Numbered from the stretch's first letter, positions 17,246 through 25,964 are shown. The stretch is 32,651 bases of DNA from PALSA-1006 sp036171275 (GCA_036171275.1 JAVHQT010000081.1:1-32651); one strand, 5' to 3'. Notes: generated by a model not told the origin, from the sequence alone. Numbers and translations: made by a program.

Positions 17246-18189
17246 GTTTTCCCCACGCCTGTGGGGGTGTTTCTGACCTTGCCATTGGTCGTGCAAGATC
17301 AACTCAGTTTTCCCCACGCCTGTGGGGGTGTTTCTCTTTAGATGCCTTATATTTATCAGAATCTAGTGTTTTCCCCACGCCTGTGGGGGTGTTTCTTCTG
17401 ACTATTTAGGGATATTGTTATGGATCAAGTTTTCCCCACGCCTGTGGGGGTGTTTCCGTGTGATCATTGCGGATCGCTTAACCTTGTGCGTTTTCCCCAC
17501 GCCTGTGGGGGTGTTTCTCTCAGTTACTATTCCACTTATAGGGCAGACCCGTTTTCCCCACGCCTGTGGGGGTGTTTCTAATCCGCGTGCGCAAAAGCAA
17601 CCCTCGCAACCGTTTTCCCCACGCCTGTGGGGGTGTTTCTCAGGGTGGCGTTTGATTTCATTCCAGGCGCGCGTTTTCCCCACGCCTGTGGGGGTGTTTC
17701 CCTTGCAGCGGCGCATCTTCCCTGTATCGATTCGTTTTCCCCACGCCTGTGGGGGTGTTTCTATACTAGCACCCAAGCTACTTAACTTTCTACAGTTTTC
17801 CCCACGCCTGTGGGGGTGTTTCTCAGAATGGACTTGCACTGTTTTAGAATCTTCGGTTTTCCCCACGCCTGTGGGGGTGTTTCTTATTAGTGAAGCAGTC
17901 GATGCTGAAAAGATAGGTTTTCCCCACGCCTGTGGGGGTGTTTCTGCAAATTTCACCCCTCCCCTTTTTCCCTCCCCGTTTTCCCCACGCCTGTGGGGGT
18001 GTTTCTATCGCCGCATGGCAAACGGCAGTCAATGCAGGGTTTTCCCCACGCCTGTGGGGGTGTTTCTGATCAAGCCAATGGCCTGCATCTGGCTGATCAG
18101 TTTTCCCCACGCCTGTGGGGGTGTTTCTTTAGTGAAGTGACTCCATAAGTCTGAAAATACGTTTTCCCCACGCCTGTGGGGGTGTTTCT

Positions 18190-18221
18190 AGAATAGCAAC
18201 CATTCCGACTAGGAATGAGAC
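18190..18221 (+). other. Spacer nearly identical to that at 17214, with inverted core
   Basis: It reads CATTCC-GACTA-GGAATG in the centre. It lies 16 repeat units downstream of its partner, so it was acquired separately and is not a tandem duplication. Confidence 0.7.
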
Positions 18222-19197
18222 GTTTTCCCCACGCCTGTGGGGGTGTTTCCTTTGCAGCGATGCGCAGATTGACCGCGCCCTCGTTTTCCCCACGCCTGTG
18301 GGGGTGTTTCTATTTTGTATAAAAAGGGTATTGAATAGAATTAGTTTTCCCCACGCCTGTGGGGGTGTTTCCCGCGCTTCGTTTCGGATAGCAGGCTTGA
18401 GATAGTTTTCCCCACGCCTGTGGGGGTGTTTCTCAGTCGTATGCGGTATTAGCTAAATCACCAGCGTTTTCCCCACGCCTGTGGGGGTGTTTCCTCTTGT
18501 CGCTTCCATTGAAGCAGCTCGCTTTAGTTTTCCCCACGCCTGTGGGGGTGTTTCTAACGCTTTATCGCACGTCACACTACGATTACAGTTTTCCCCACGC
18601 CTGTGGGGGTGTTTCCAGCTATTTCAGCGCAGACAACGTGGCGCGTAAGTTTTCCCCACGCCTGTGGGGGTGTTTCTTCTTTATTGAACAACTTATGTTC
18701 AAAATTGAGGTTTTCCCCACGCCTGTGGGGGTGTTTCCAGAACGGCGTAAAGGCAATGCACGATGCAAAAGTTTTCCCCACGCCTGTGGGGGTGTTTCTT
18801 TATGAGTTGCCCAGATGCGATAACCGAGCCAGTTTTCCCCACGCCTGTGGGGGTGTTTCTGTCGGCGCGCTCTTGTTCAGTGATCTTGCCATGTTTTCCC
18901 CACGCCTGTGGGGGTGTTTCCGCCTTGGACGATCTTGTGGGCGGTCATACCTTGTTTTCCCCACGCCTGTGGGGGTGTTTCTACTACCCGTCCACACAAC
19001 CCGCCTAGTGCGGGGTTTTCCCCACGCCTGTGGGGGTGTTTCTGCAAGATTTAAAGCGGGCGATACTTTCTATCGGTTTTCCCCACGCCTGTGGGGGTGT
19101 TTCCAACGTGTGCGCTGGATTACCCGCGACGAAGCAGTTTTCCCCACGCCTGTGGGGGTGTTTCTGAGTCGCGCAACCCCGTGGTGTTAGCGGGAAA

Positions 19198-19319
19198 GTT
19201 TTCCCCACGCCTGTGGGGGTGTTTCTGTCGATGGATGATTTTTTGAAGCATGAAACATGTTTTCCCCACGCCTGTGGGGGTGTTTCTGTCGATGGATGAT
19301 TTTTTGAAGCATGAAACAT
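19198..19319 (+). repeat. Tandem duplication of one repeat-spacer unit
   Basis: The spacers at 19227-19258 and 19288-19319 are identical over all 32 bases (starting GTCGATGGATGATTTTTTGA). This is a 61-bp unit duplication, most easily made by slippage or unequal recombination between repeats. Confidence 0.95.
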
Positions 19320-21000
19320 GTTTTCCCCACGCCTGTGGGGGTGTTTCTTTTACAAATGCGCTGTGGACGATACCGGCAAGGTTTTCCCCACGCCTGTGGG
19401 GGTGTTTCTGCCTCCACTGTTTCAGCCGCTTCCATTTCCGCGTTTTCCCCACGCCTGTGGGGGTGTTTCTGACGGGCGTTTCCCGTGGTCGGAGGTTGGT
19501 AAGTTTTCCCCACGCCTGTGGGGGTGTTTCCAATCTCCTGCGCGCTATCGGTTTTGGTGAATGGTTTTCCCCACGCCTGTGGGGGTGTTTCCGGGGATAG
19601 ATTGTACTTTTGCCGGAACCAAAAGTTTTCCCCACGCCTGTGGGGGTGTTTCCATATCGTCGGACGCGAAAAATCCCATCTGCGCGTTTTCCCCACGCCT
19701 GTGGGGGTGTTTCCGGAACTGCTAAGATTATGAGTGAAGCAGATTAGTTTTCCCCACGCCTGTGGGGGTGTTTCTCACTAAGGTTTTCAGCCGCCATTCT
19801 GATGAGTGTTTTCCCCACGCCTGTGGGGGTGTTTCCAGTTCTAAAGCGACTGCATCAACAAGCGGTTGGTTTTCCCCACGCCTGTGGGGGTGTTTCCCAC
19901 ACCGCCGGATTACAGCCTTTTGTTGCTTGGTTTTCCCCACGCCTGTGGGGGTGTTTCTCAGTGATTGCGCAGCACGCCAAGTCGCGCAAGGTTTTCCCCA
20001 CGCCTGTGGGGGTGTTTCCGGCTCAGGGTTAGCGCGCGTCCTGTGTGGCGGGTTTTCCCCACGCCTGTGGGGGTGTTTCTGAGTCAACCGGCGCGGGTCT
20101 TGTCTTCGTTGGGTTTTCCCCACGCCTGTGGGGGTGTTTCTCAGTCGCTTTCGCGTCGAATGGCGCGGAAAGAGTTTTCCCCACGCCTGTGGGGGTGTTT
20201 CCGTGTTCGCCACTGTGAATGCCGGAGGGATGGAGTTTTCCCCACGCCTGTGGGGGTGTTTCTTCTGGGGGCTGGGGTTGGGTGCGTTCGCGGAGGTTTT
20301 CCCCACGCCTGTGGGGGTGTTTCTGTTGCGATGGGGTGATTCACGCCTTTCCGCGAGTTTTCCCCACGCCTGTGGGGGTGTTTCTCTAGCGACTACCGCG
20401 TTTAAGCAACTGTCACCGTTTTCCCCACGCCTGTGGGGGTGTTTCTTTTCATGCTGGCACTCCTAGCTTGGTTAAAAGGTTTTCCCCACGCCTGTGGGGG
20501 TGTTTCTCTTTGCCCGAGATAGTTATCACCCGATGACCGGTTTTCCCCACGCCTGTGGGGGTGTTTCTTCCACCACTCTAGCCCGACAACAGGTGCAGAA
20601 GTTTTCCCCACGCCTGTGGGGGTGTTTCCAAAACAGCCGATGCGTGCGCATTGATGGGCTTGTTTTCTCCACGCCTGTGGGGGTGTTTCTAAAAAGCGTT
20701 ACTGGTCAGCTGGTGAAAAGCTGTTTTCCCCACGCCTGTGGGGGTGTTTCTATCATCCTGCGCAAGATGCCACTTATGGCGCTGTTTTCCCCACGCCTGT
20801 GGGGGTGTTTCCCTTGCGCGCTACCTCTCCGCGCTCCACCGCCGGTTTTCCCCACGCCTGTGGGGGTGTTTCTCCAGCGCGCGCCCGGCGGGATGGACTG
20901 AGAGGGTTTTCCCCACGCCTGTGGAGATGTTTCTGGAGGCGAGGTTCGTATTCGCCCTGTTGGTCAGTTTTCCCCACGCCTGTGGGGGTGTTTCCGATGA

Positions 21001-21318
21001 CTAAACCACGCCGGATATGCTTGGGCGAAGTTTGGCTTTAAGGCTACACGGGCGGATTGGAATTCAAAAAGAGCGCAATGGGCGGCATCAGTTCCTAGTT
21101 TGCGTATTCCATCTGCGGCAAAAGCCAAAGCACTTAAGCTATTAAATAACCCGAATCCTCTTTCTATGTTTGCGCTATCGGATATGATGGTTGGCGAGCA
21201 GAATGTTGGGAAGATGTTGATGCTTGGAGAGGGTAATAGTTGGCACGGGTCGCTTGATTTAACCGACCCTGTATTGAAGCGTCGCTGCATGGGTTATATA
21301 CAAGATAGAGGAGCGTAA
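21001..21318 (+). pseudogene. C-terminal fragment of a phage-like protein
   Basis: An open frame of 105 codons starts almost at the repeat border without a good start codon and ends at TAA 21316-21318. An in-frame TGA at 20998-21000 closes it upstream. The protein reads AGYAWAKFGFKATRADWN, later FALSDMMVGE, then GNSWHGSLDLTDPVLKRR and GYIQDRGA. From memory, the W-x-K-F/M-G-F ... WxGxLDLxD layout resembles C-terminal domains of large phage virion or polyvalent proteins, but I cannot name the family. A shorter TTG-started product (from 21100) is possible. Confidence 0.5.
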
Positions 21319-21319
21319 A

Positions 21320-21502
21320 ATGGCTGTGGTTTTTGAGCATGAAGAGGGTGACGTTATCGGGGTTGGTGACGTTGATGGTATGGGAGAGATTATTGCCGAT
21401 GCAGAGGCAAATGGATACGAAGGGGAGCACGTTTGGGACGCGCTGGTAGAAGACCCCCCGCACCCTTTTTTGAAACCAGAGGCCAGAAATGGTAAAGAGT
21501 AA
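21320..21502 (+). CDS. Small acidic hypothetical protein
   Basis: This 60-aa ORF has an ATG and a GAGGAG ribosome binding site about 7 bases upstream, and follows the preceding fragment by 1 bp, as in compact phage operons. It is rich in Asp, Glu and Gly (VIGVGDVDGMGEIIADAEAN) and ends HPFLKPEARNGKE. No known domain is recognised. Coupled position and a good ribosome binding site support a real gene. Confidence 0.55.
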   Translation: MAVVFEHEEGDVIGVGDVDGMGEIIADAEANGYEGEHVWDALVEDPPHPFLKPEARNGKE

Positions 21503-21543
21503 AACAGGAATCTAGCTCACCTAATTTCTGGCGAAAAACTTCA

Positions 21544-21567
21544 CTGACTTGACGGCGGGCAAGTCAG
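21544..21567. terminator. Hairpin between the convergent genes of the insert
   Basis: CTGACTTG at 21544-21551 pairs perfectly with CAAGTCAG at 21560-21567 around an 8-nt GC-rich loop. It sits where the plus- and minus-strand genes meet, so it may act as a two-way terminator. There is no clear T-run, so the call is weak. Confidence 0.3.
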
Positions 21568-21926
21568 GTGATGGCGTTGCTTGCGACGGCAAAGTGACCC
21601 CACGGGGCGATGTCTTGCCCCTGTTTCCTCAATTGTTCTACTGCTATTGCCGTGATGTGCTGCACCAGATTTCCTGAGTTGTATTGCTCTCGGCACATAG
21701 TTGCTGGATTGTCGAGCCAGCCCATAAGTGGATAATCAAATTCAGCCGTGACAAATGTGCCGTTGTCAGCACTTTTCGTTACGCTTATCGAAACATCAAC
21801 CGGCTTTCTTTTGGCATTAAATTCGTCGGATAGTTTTTTCTTAATGATAGCGGTTATTTCTTCCTTTAGTTCTGTGGTAATTTCTCTACCGACAAACATA
21901 GAAAGCTCATCTTTTAAGTTATTCAT
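21564..21926 (-). CDS. Hypothetical protein within the CRISPR insert
   Basis: This 120-aa protein starts at ATG 21926; a TTG one codon earlier is less likely. The first half is a charged helix (LKDELSMFVGREITTELKEE, then ITAIIKKKLSDEF), followed by a strand-rich part (VDVSISVTKSADNGTFVTAEFDYP) and a C-terminal helix (LVQHITAIAVEQLRKQG). It has no signal peptide or membrane segment. No family is recognised. It follows the secreted protein at 21941 by 14 bp and is probably co-transcribed with it. Confidence 0.6.
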   Translation of the reverse strand: MNNLKDELSMFVGREITTELKEEITAIIKKKLSDEFNAKRKPVDVSISVTKSADNGTFVTAEFDYPLMGWLDNPATMCREQYNSGNLVQHITAIAVEQLRKQGQDIAPWGHFAVASNAIT

Positions 21927-21940
21927 CAATGCTCACATTT

Positions 21941-22330
21941 CTAAAAGTTCGGCTGCGACGGGATTGATTTTGTGTCTAAAAACTTTGATTTTGATATAGA
22001 AAAACACTGGCCGTTTTTCCCGTTCGGGAGCAAGTAACACGCGTCGATTAAGAAGTCGTATTTTCGGTTCGTTTTCCAGCACGCTGGCAACCTTCGCTCA
22101 GTTATGTAATTGGTAAATTCTGCCTTCCCCCAACCATTACCCCATTGTTTTGCATCTACCTTGCATGGTTTTTTTGATATGGTTGCAATAAATCCAAAAT
22201 TATCAGACGCATCGACGTATGCAAAATATGTAACGGTGTCAATGTAAATTGTATCGTCGTTTCTGGCACTGGCATTACTAGCAATCAAAGTTAATATGAT
22301 TGATGCTATTGCTTGAATTCGAGTAATCAT
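21941..22330 (-). CDS. Putative secreted or periplasmic hypothetical protein
   Basis: This 129-aa protein begins MITRIQAIASIILTLIASNA, a probable Sec signal peptide with a likely cleavage after ASNASA. I prefer ATG 22330 over GTG 22339 because AAGGTG lies at the right distance before it. The mature part has four cysteines (PCKVDAKQ, PACWKTNRK, DACYLLPNG, QCFSIS), which suit disulfide bonds in the periplasm, and Trp/Gly-rich WGNGWGKAEF. No family is recognised. An exported Cys-rich protein is an unusual cargo inside a CRISPR array. Confidence 0.6.
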   Translation of the reverse strand: MITRIQAIASIILTLIASNASARNDDTIYIDTVTYFAYVDASDNFGFIATISKKPCKVDAKQWGNGWGKAEFTNYITERRLPACWKTNRKYDFLIDACYLLPNGKNGQCFSISKSKFLDTKSIPSQPNF

Positions 22331-22394
22331 TTTTTTCACCTTTTAGTGTTAATTAAAACAAATCATTGTTGCGGCTCTTTGTTCTATTCGGCGG

Positions 22395-22612
22395 TTATTC
22401 TCCTTTTTTATTGAGTGCTGCTTTTGCTTCGATGAGTTGATTCCCTACTGAGTTGCATCCGGCGACAATTGCGCCGTGCAGGGGGTATTTCCTGATAATC
22501 TCGTCCAGAGATTTTGTTACGCCAGCGAGCGCGCTTTCGAGTTCTGCATTGCGTTCGCGCAGCCTGCCATTTTCTGCAATAAGCTCAACGTGGTCTTGGA
22601 CGAGGTTGTCGG
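22395..22612 (-). pseudogene. N-terminally truncated coiled-coil protein at the right border of the insert
   Basis: The minus-strand frame continues to the repeat border and loses its natural start there; upstream codons are CRISPR repeat (PPQAWGK). The remaining 71 or so residues begin DNLVQDHVELIAENGRLRER and continue with heptad-like leucine/glutamate helix, then EIIRKYPLHGAIVAG and IEAKAALNKKGE. Such short coiled-coil proteins are common in phage genomes. The break at the repeat shows that the foreign DNA was cut here. Confidence 0.55.
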
Positions 22613-23007
22613 GTTTTCCCCACGCCTGTGGGGGTGTTTCCATAAGGAGAGCGACATGAGCGGTTCAATTTACGTTTTCCACACGCCTGTGGGGGTGTTT
22701 CTCGTAGTAACGACGGATGTGCGGCTCGGTAACAGTTTTCCCCACGCCTGTGGGGGTGTTTCTATGGTGCGCTGCGCTGGGCCCGGGCTTGTCGCGTTTT
22801 CCCCACGCCTGTGGGGGTGTTTCTTATTCCAGCTTGCGCTCAGGCGCACTGGAAGAGTTTTCCCCACGCCTGTGGGGGTGTTTCCGTGTTACCGCACAAC
22901 CTACGCTTTTCCAGTTCGTTTTCCCCACGCCTGTGGGGGTGTTTCTGCGAAGGAGTTGATATTCAGTAAGTTAGATAGGTTTTCCCCTCACCCGTGGGGT
23001 TGATTTT
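22613..23007 (+). CRISPR. Type I-E CRISPR array, distal block: 7 repeats, 6 spacers
   Basis: The same repeat and 61-bp period continue after the insert, so this is the old end of the same array. The copy at 22674 has one change in the left stem (CCAC for CCCC). The last copy at 22979-23007 is heavily degenerate (GTTTTCCCCTCACCCGTGGG and then TTGATTTT), which is typical of the leader-distal end and confirms the array's polarity. Confidence 0.96.
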
Positions 23008-23061
23008 CAGTCCACCTGAGCTGTCCCTGTGGCACTAGGTTTTTTCCATGCCATGATGCCC

Positions 23062-24162
23062 TCAGATACCACCAATTTTTTGGATGTTCGCGCAAATTCT
23101 AAGGTCTTTTCCGACCAAACGAACATCTTTTAAATCAAGCGCAACACCTTGATTTAATTGAGTTATTTCAAAAATATTCGCCATGCCTCGTGCGGAATCG
23201 CCCAGCAGTTGCGGTGCTAAATACAGCAGCAATTCATCCACTAAGCCGGCATAAAAAAAAGCACCATTTAAAGTGCGACCCGCCTCCAATAAGACTTCGT
23301 TGCAGCCGATTTTCGCCAAATGGCGCAAACAGGCAAATAAATCAACGTGACCTTGCGCGTCCGGCAAGGTAATAACTTGCGCGCCAAGTGCTTGTAATGA
23401 TTCAATTTTATGAATTTCAGTTGCGGCGGTAAAAATTAACACATTGCCGCCCTGTAAAATTTTGGCAGAACTGGGAATACGTAATTGGCTGTCCAATACC
23501 ACGCGCAGGGGTTGGCGCGGGGTTTCCACGTGACGGACAGACAGTTGCGCGTCGTCCGCCAAAACAGTGTCGATACCCGTGAGCACGGCGCAGGAACGAG
23601 CACGCCAAAGATGACCATCACGCCTAGCCTCTGCGCCGGTAATCCACTGACTGACTCCGTTTGCCAGCGCGGTGCGACCATCCAAACTGGCGGCGATTTT
23701 GCTGCGTAACCAAGGCAACCCGTCGCGTATCCGTTTGACGAATCCGATGTTTAACGCCAGCGCGTCGGCTTCCATCAAGCCGACTTCGACCGCGATTCCT
23801 GCTGCGCGCAGCTTGGTGATACCTTGCCCTGACACCAACGGATTGGGGTCTTGCATCGCCACCACCACTCGCGTCACACCGGCTGCGATGAGTGCATCGG
23901 CGCACGGCGGTGTACGTCCAAAATGACTGCATGGCTCGAGCGTGACATACGCGGTGCAGCCTCGCGCAGCGGTTCCCGCCGCCGTTAATGCCCGAGCTTC
24001 GGCGTGAGGTTGACCTGCGCGTTCATGCCAGCCTGAAGCGACAAACACATTGTTTTTTGCCAAGACGCAACCGACGCGGGGATTGGGGTTGGTACTGAAT
24101 AAACCGTGTTCCGCCAAGCGCAACGCGTGCGCCATCCAATGACTATCGGCCACAGGGTTCAT
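23062..24162 (-). CDS. ribD: Riboflavin biosynthesis deaminase/reductase
   Basis: RibD performs two successive steps of riboflavin synthesis: deamination of the pyrimidine ring and reduction of the ribosyl side chain. The N-terminal cytidine-deaminase-like domain has the zinc set His53-Ala-Glu55 (PHAEARAL), Cys78 and Cys87 (PCSHFGRTPPC). The C-terminal reductase domain begins near residue 150 (LRSKIAASLDGRTA, then SQWITG) and ends with LLLYLAPQLLG. The 366-aa length is normal. It overlaps nrdR by 4 bp. Its 3' end lies only 54 bp from the degenerate last CRISPR repeat. Confidence 0.95.
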   Translation of the reverse strand: MNPVADSHWMAHALRLAEHGLFSTNPNPRVGCVLAKNNVFVASGWHERAGQPHAEARALTAAGTAARGCTAYVTLEPCSHFGRTPPCADALIAAGVTRVVVAMQDPNPLVSGQGITKLRAAGIAVEVGLMEADALALNIGFVKRIRDGLPWLRSKIAASLDGRTALANGVSQWITGAEARRDGHLWRARSCAVLTGIDTVLADDAQLSVRHVETPRQPLRVVLDSQLRIPSSAKILQGGNVLIFTAATEIHKIESLQALGAQVITLPDAQGHVDLFACLRHLAKIGCNEVLLEAGRTLNGAFFYAGLVDELLLYLAPQLLGDSARGMANIFEITQLNQGVALDLKDVRLVGKDLRICANIQKIGGI

Positions 24163-24623
24163 TGTGATTTTGTCTGGGGATTGACGGCGTCTAACGCATG
24201 AGAAAAATCGCTGACACCTTGAAAGCTTTTGTACACCGAGGCAAAGCGAATATAGGCAACCGTGTCGAGTTTGAGTAATTGCTGCATCACCATTTCACCA
24301 ATTTGCCGCGAACCTATTTCGCGTTCGCCCAAGGCGAAAATAGTTTGCGTCACTTCATCTATCGCGGTGTCAACCGCCACTGTGGAAACGGGGCGTTTAT
24401 GCAAGGCACGCTTAAAACCAATGCGTAACTTGCCACTATCAAACTCCGTGCGAATACCATTTTGTTTAACCACTTGCGGCATTTGCAAATCAACCGTTTC
24501 AAAGGTGGTGAAGCGTTTATCGCAAGCGGCGCAACGGCGCCGACGACGCACACTGTCGCCTGCGTCGTTCTCTCGGGTTTCAACCACTTGGGTGTCAGCG
24601 TGTTTGCAAAAAGGGCATTTCAT
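24159..24623 (-). CDS. nrdR: Transcriptional repressor NrdR
   Basis: NrdR represses ribonucleotide reductase genes in response to ATP/dATP. The N-terminal zinc ribbon uses Cys3, Cys6, Cys31 and Cys34 (MKCPFC and CAACDKRF), followed by an ATP-cone domain starting at about residue 49 (VVKQNGIRTEFDSGKLR). I place the start at ATG 24623 because NrdR begins MKCPFC; this gives 154 aa, the family length. The nrdR-ribD order and overlap are common in proteobacteria. Confidence 0.95.
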   Translation of the reverse strand: MKCPFCKHADTQVVETRENDAGDSVRRRRRCAACDKRFTTFETVDLQMPQVVKQNGIRTEFDSGKLRIGFKRALHKRPVSTVAVDTAIDEVTQTIFALGEREIGSRQIGEMVMQQLLKLDTVAYIRFASVYKSFQGVSDFSHALDAVNPQTKSQ

Positions 24624-24716
24624 AACGCGCAGCGCAACTGGCAAAAAGTGAAAAGCGAGCAGCGAAACCTTGCTTTCGTTGCTGTGTATTCCGCTTCGCG
24701 GACAGCTTGCACTATT

Positions 24717-25964
24717 TTACTTTTCATATACCGGAAATTGTCGTGTCAGCGCTTGCACTTCAGTCACCACGCGAGCAATCACTACGTCGTCGTTTGGCGC
24801 GTCCAACACGTCGGCAATGAGATGCGCTAATTTTGTCGCTTCCGCTTGTTTAAAGCCGCGAGTAGTCATGGCAGGTGAGCCAATCCGAACGCCAGAAGTC
24901 ACGAAAGGTTTTTCTGGATCATTGGGAATGGCATTTTTATTGACGGTGATATGCGCCCGGCCAAGTGCCGCTTCCGCCTCTTTTCCGGTCAGTTTTTTGG
25001 CGCGCAAATCCACCAAGAAAACATGGCTGTCCGTTCGACCCGACACAATTCGTAGCCCGCGCTCAGTCAGCACTTTGGCCATTACCTGAGCATTATCAAG
25101 CACTTGCTGTTGATAGATTTTAAAATCAGCGCTAGCAGCTTCTTTAAATGCCACTGCTTTAGCTGCGATGACGTGCATCAACGGGCCGCCTTGCAGCGCA
25201 GGAAAAATTGCTGAATTAAGGGCTTTTTCATGTGCTGCTTTGGCCAAAATCAGCCCACCGCGCGGACCGCGCAAGGTTTTGTGAGTGGTGGTAGTGACGA
25301 AATCGGCAATCCCGACTGGATTCGGATAAACACCCGCCGCAATCAGTCCTGCGTAGTGCGCCATATCGACCAACAAATAGGCGCCCACACTGTCAGCGAT
25401 GGCTCGGAAACGCGCCCAATCAATCACCAAAGAATACGCAGACGCGCCGGCCACAATCATTTTTGGCTTGTGTTCAAGTGCCAACGCTTGCACTTGATCG
25501 TAGTCAATTTCTTCTTGCGCGTTCAAACCGTATTGAATCGCGTTGTACAACTTGCCACTGATATTCACTGACGCGCCGTGCGTCAAATGACCGCCATGCG
25601 CCAAACTCATTCCCAAAATAGTGTCACCCGGCTTCAATACCGATACATACACCGCCTGATTCGCTTGCGAACCGGAGTGCGGTTGCACGTTGGCGTATTC
25701 CGCGCCAAACAGCGCTTTCGCCCGATCAATCGCCAACTGTTCCGCTAAATCCACAAATTCGCAGCCGCCGTAATAGCGTTTTGCTGGATAACCTTCAGCA
25801 TATTTATTGGTCAACTGGCTGCCTTGCGCTTCCATCACCGCTGGGCTGGTGTAGTTTTCCGACGCGATCAATTCAATGTGATCTTCTTGACGTTGCACTT
25901 CTTGTTGCATCGCAGCCCAAAGTTCAGCATCCACGACGGCGAGGGTATTTTGACGAGAGAACAT
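24717..25964 (-). CDS. glyA: Serine hydroxymethyltransferase
   Basis: GlyA converts serine and tetrahydrofolate to glycine and 5,10-methylene-tetrahydrofolate, the main cellular source of one-carbon units. The 415-aa length is normal. Signatures are IELIASENYTSPAVMEAQGS near residue 32, the PLP lysine in TTTTHKTLRGPRGG (about Lys229), and the C-terminal TSGVRIGSPAMTTRG. An AAGGAG ribosome binding site lies before the start. The gene lies upstream of nrdR-ribD on the same strand, separated by 93 bp. Confidence 0.96.
   Translation of the reverse strand: MFSRQNTLAVVDAELWAAMQQEVQRQEDHIELIASENYTSPAVMEAQGSQLTNKYAEGYPAKRYYGGCEFVDLAEQLAIDRAKALFGAEYANVQPHSGSQANQAVYVSVLKPGDTILGMSLAHGGHLTHGASVNISGKLYNAIQYGLNAQEEIDYDQVQALALEHKPKMIVAGASAYSLVIDWARFRAIADSVGAYLLVDMAHYAGLIAAGVYPNPVGIADFVTTTTHKTLRGPRGGLILAKAAHEKALNSAIFPALQGGPLMHVIAAKAVAFKEAASADFKIYQQQVLDNAQVMAKVLTERGLRIVSGRTDSHVFLVDLRAKKLTGKEAEAALGRAHITVNKNAIPNDPEKPFVTSGVRIGSPAMTTRGFKQAEATKLAHLIADVLDAPNDDVVIARVVTEVQALTRQFPVYEK

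Larger units (their letters stand above)
15417..20995 (+). CRISPR. Type I-E CRISPR array, main block: 92 repeats, 91 spacers
   Basis: Each 29-nt repeat has the I-E pattern: GTTTT, then the hairpin CCCCAC-GCCT-GTGGGG, then an 8-nt handle GTGTTTCY. Spacers are 32 nt, giving a 61-bp period throughout, except one 31-nt spacer at 16483-16513. Cas6e should cut after the hairpin and leave the GTGTTTCY handle at the crRNA 5' end. The sense strand is plus, the same direction as cas, with the leader beside cas2. Repeats are identical apart from base 29, which is T or C, and two changed copies near the far end: 20662 (one change) and 20906 (two changes in the right stem). Confidence 0.98.
20996..22612. 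mobile_element. 1,617-bp phage-like insert between two CRISPR repeats
   Basis: The insert begins on the first base after the repeat at 20967-20995 and ends on the last base before the repeat at 22613, so its borders coincide exactly with repeat borders. It holds no transposase, no terminal inverted repeats and no internal CRISPR repeat. Its genes are small, unlike those of the flanking chromosome, and converge in the middle. Gene fragments lie at both borders, so it looks like a piece cut out of a larger foreign genome. Confidence 0.8.

Noticed and set aside
15401..21004. Many long open frames through the CRISPR array, up to 394 codons, with recurring words such as FPTPVGVF, SPRLWGCF and PPQAWGK
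   Set aside because: They are translations of the repeat, which has few stop codons; the 61-bp period shifts frame at each unit, producing the recurring words in turn. They are not genes.
20964..21290. 108-codon minus-strand frame at the left border of the insert
   Set aside because: It overlaps the better-supported plus-strand fragment, starts opposite it and reads into repeat-derived residues at its C-terminal end.
20996..22612. Insertion sequence or transposon in the array
   Set aside because: No transposase-like gene, no terminal inverted repeats, and the borders coincide with repeats, which a random target site would not give.
22613..23003. Open frames with the same repeat-derived words in the distal block
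   Set aside because: Same cause as in the main block.
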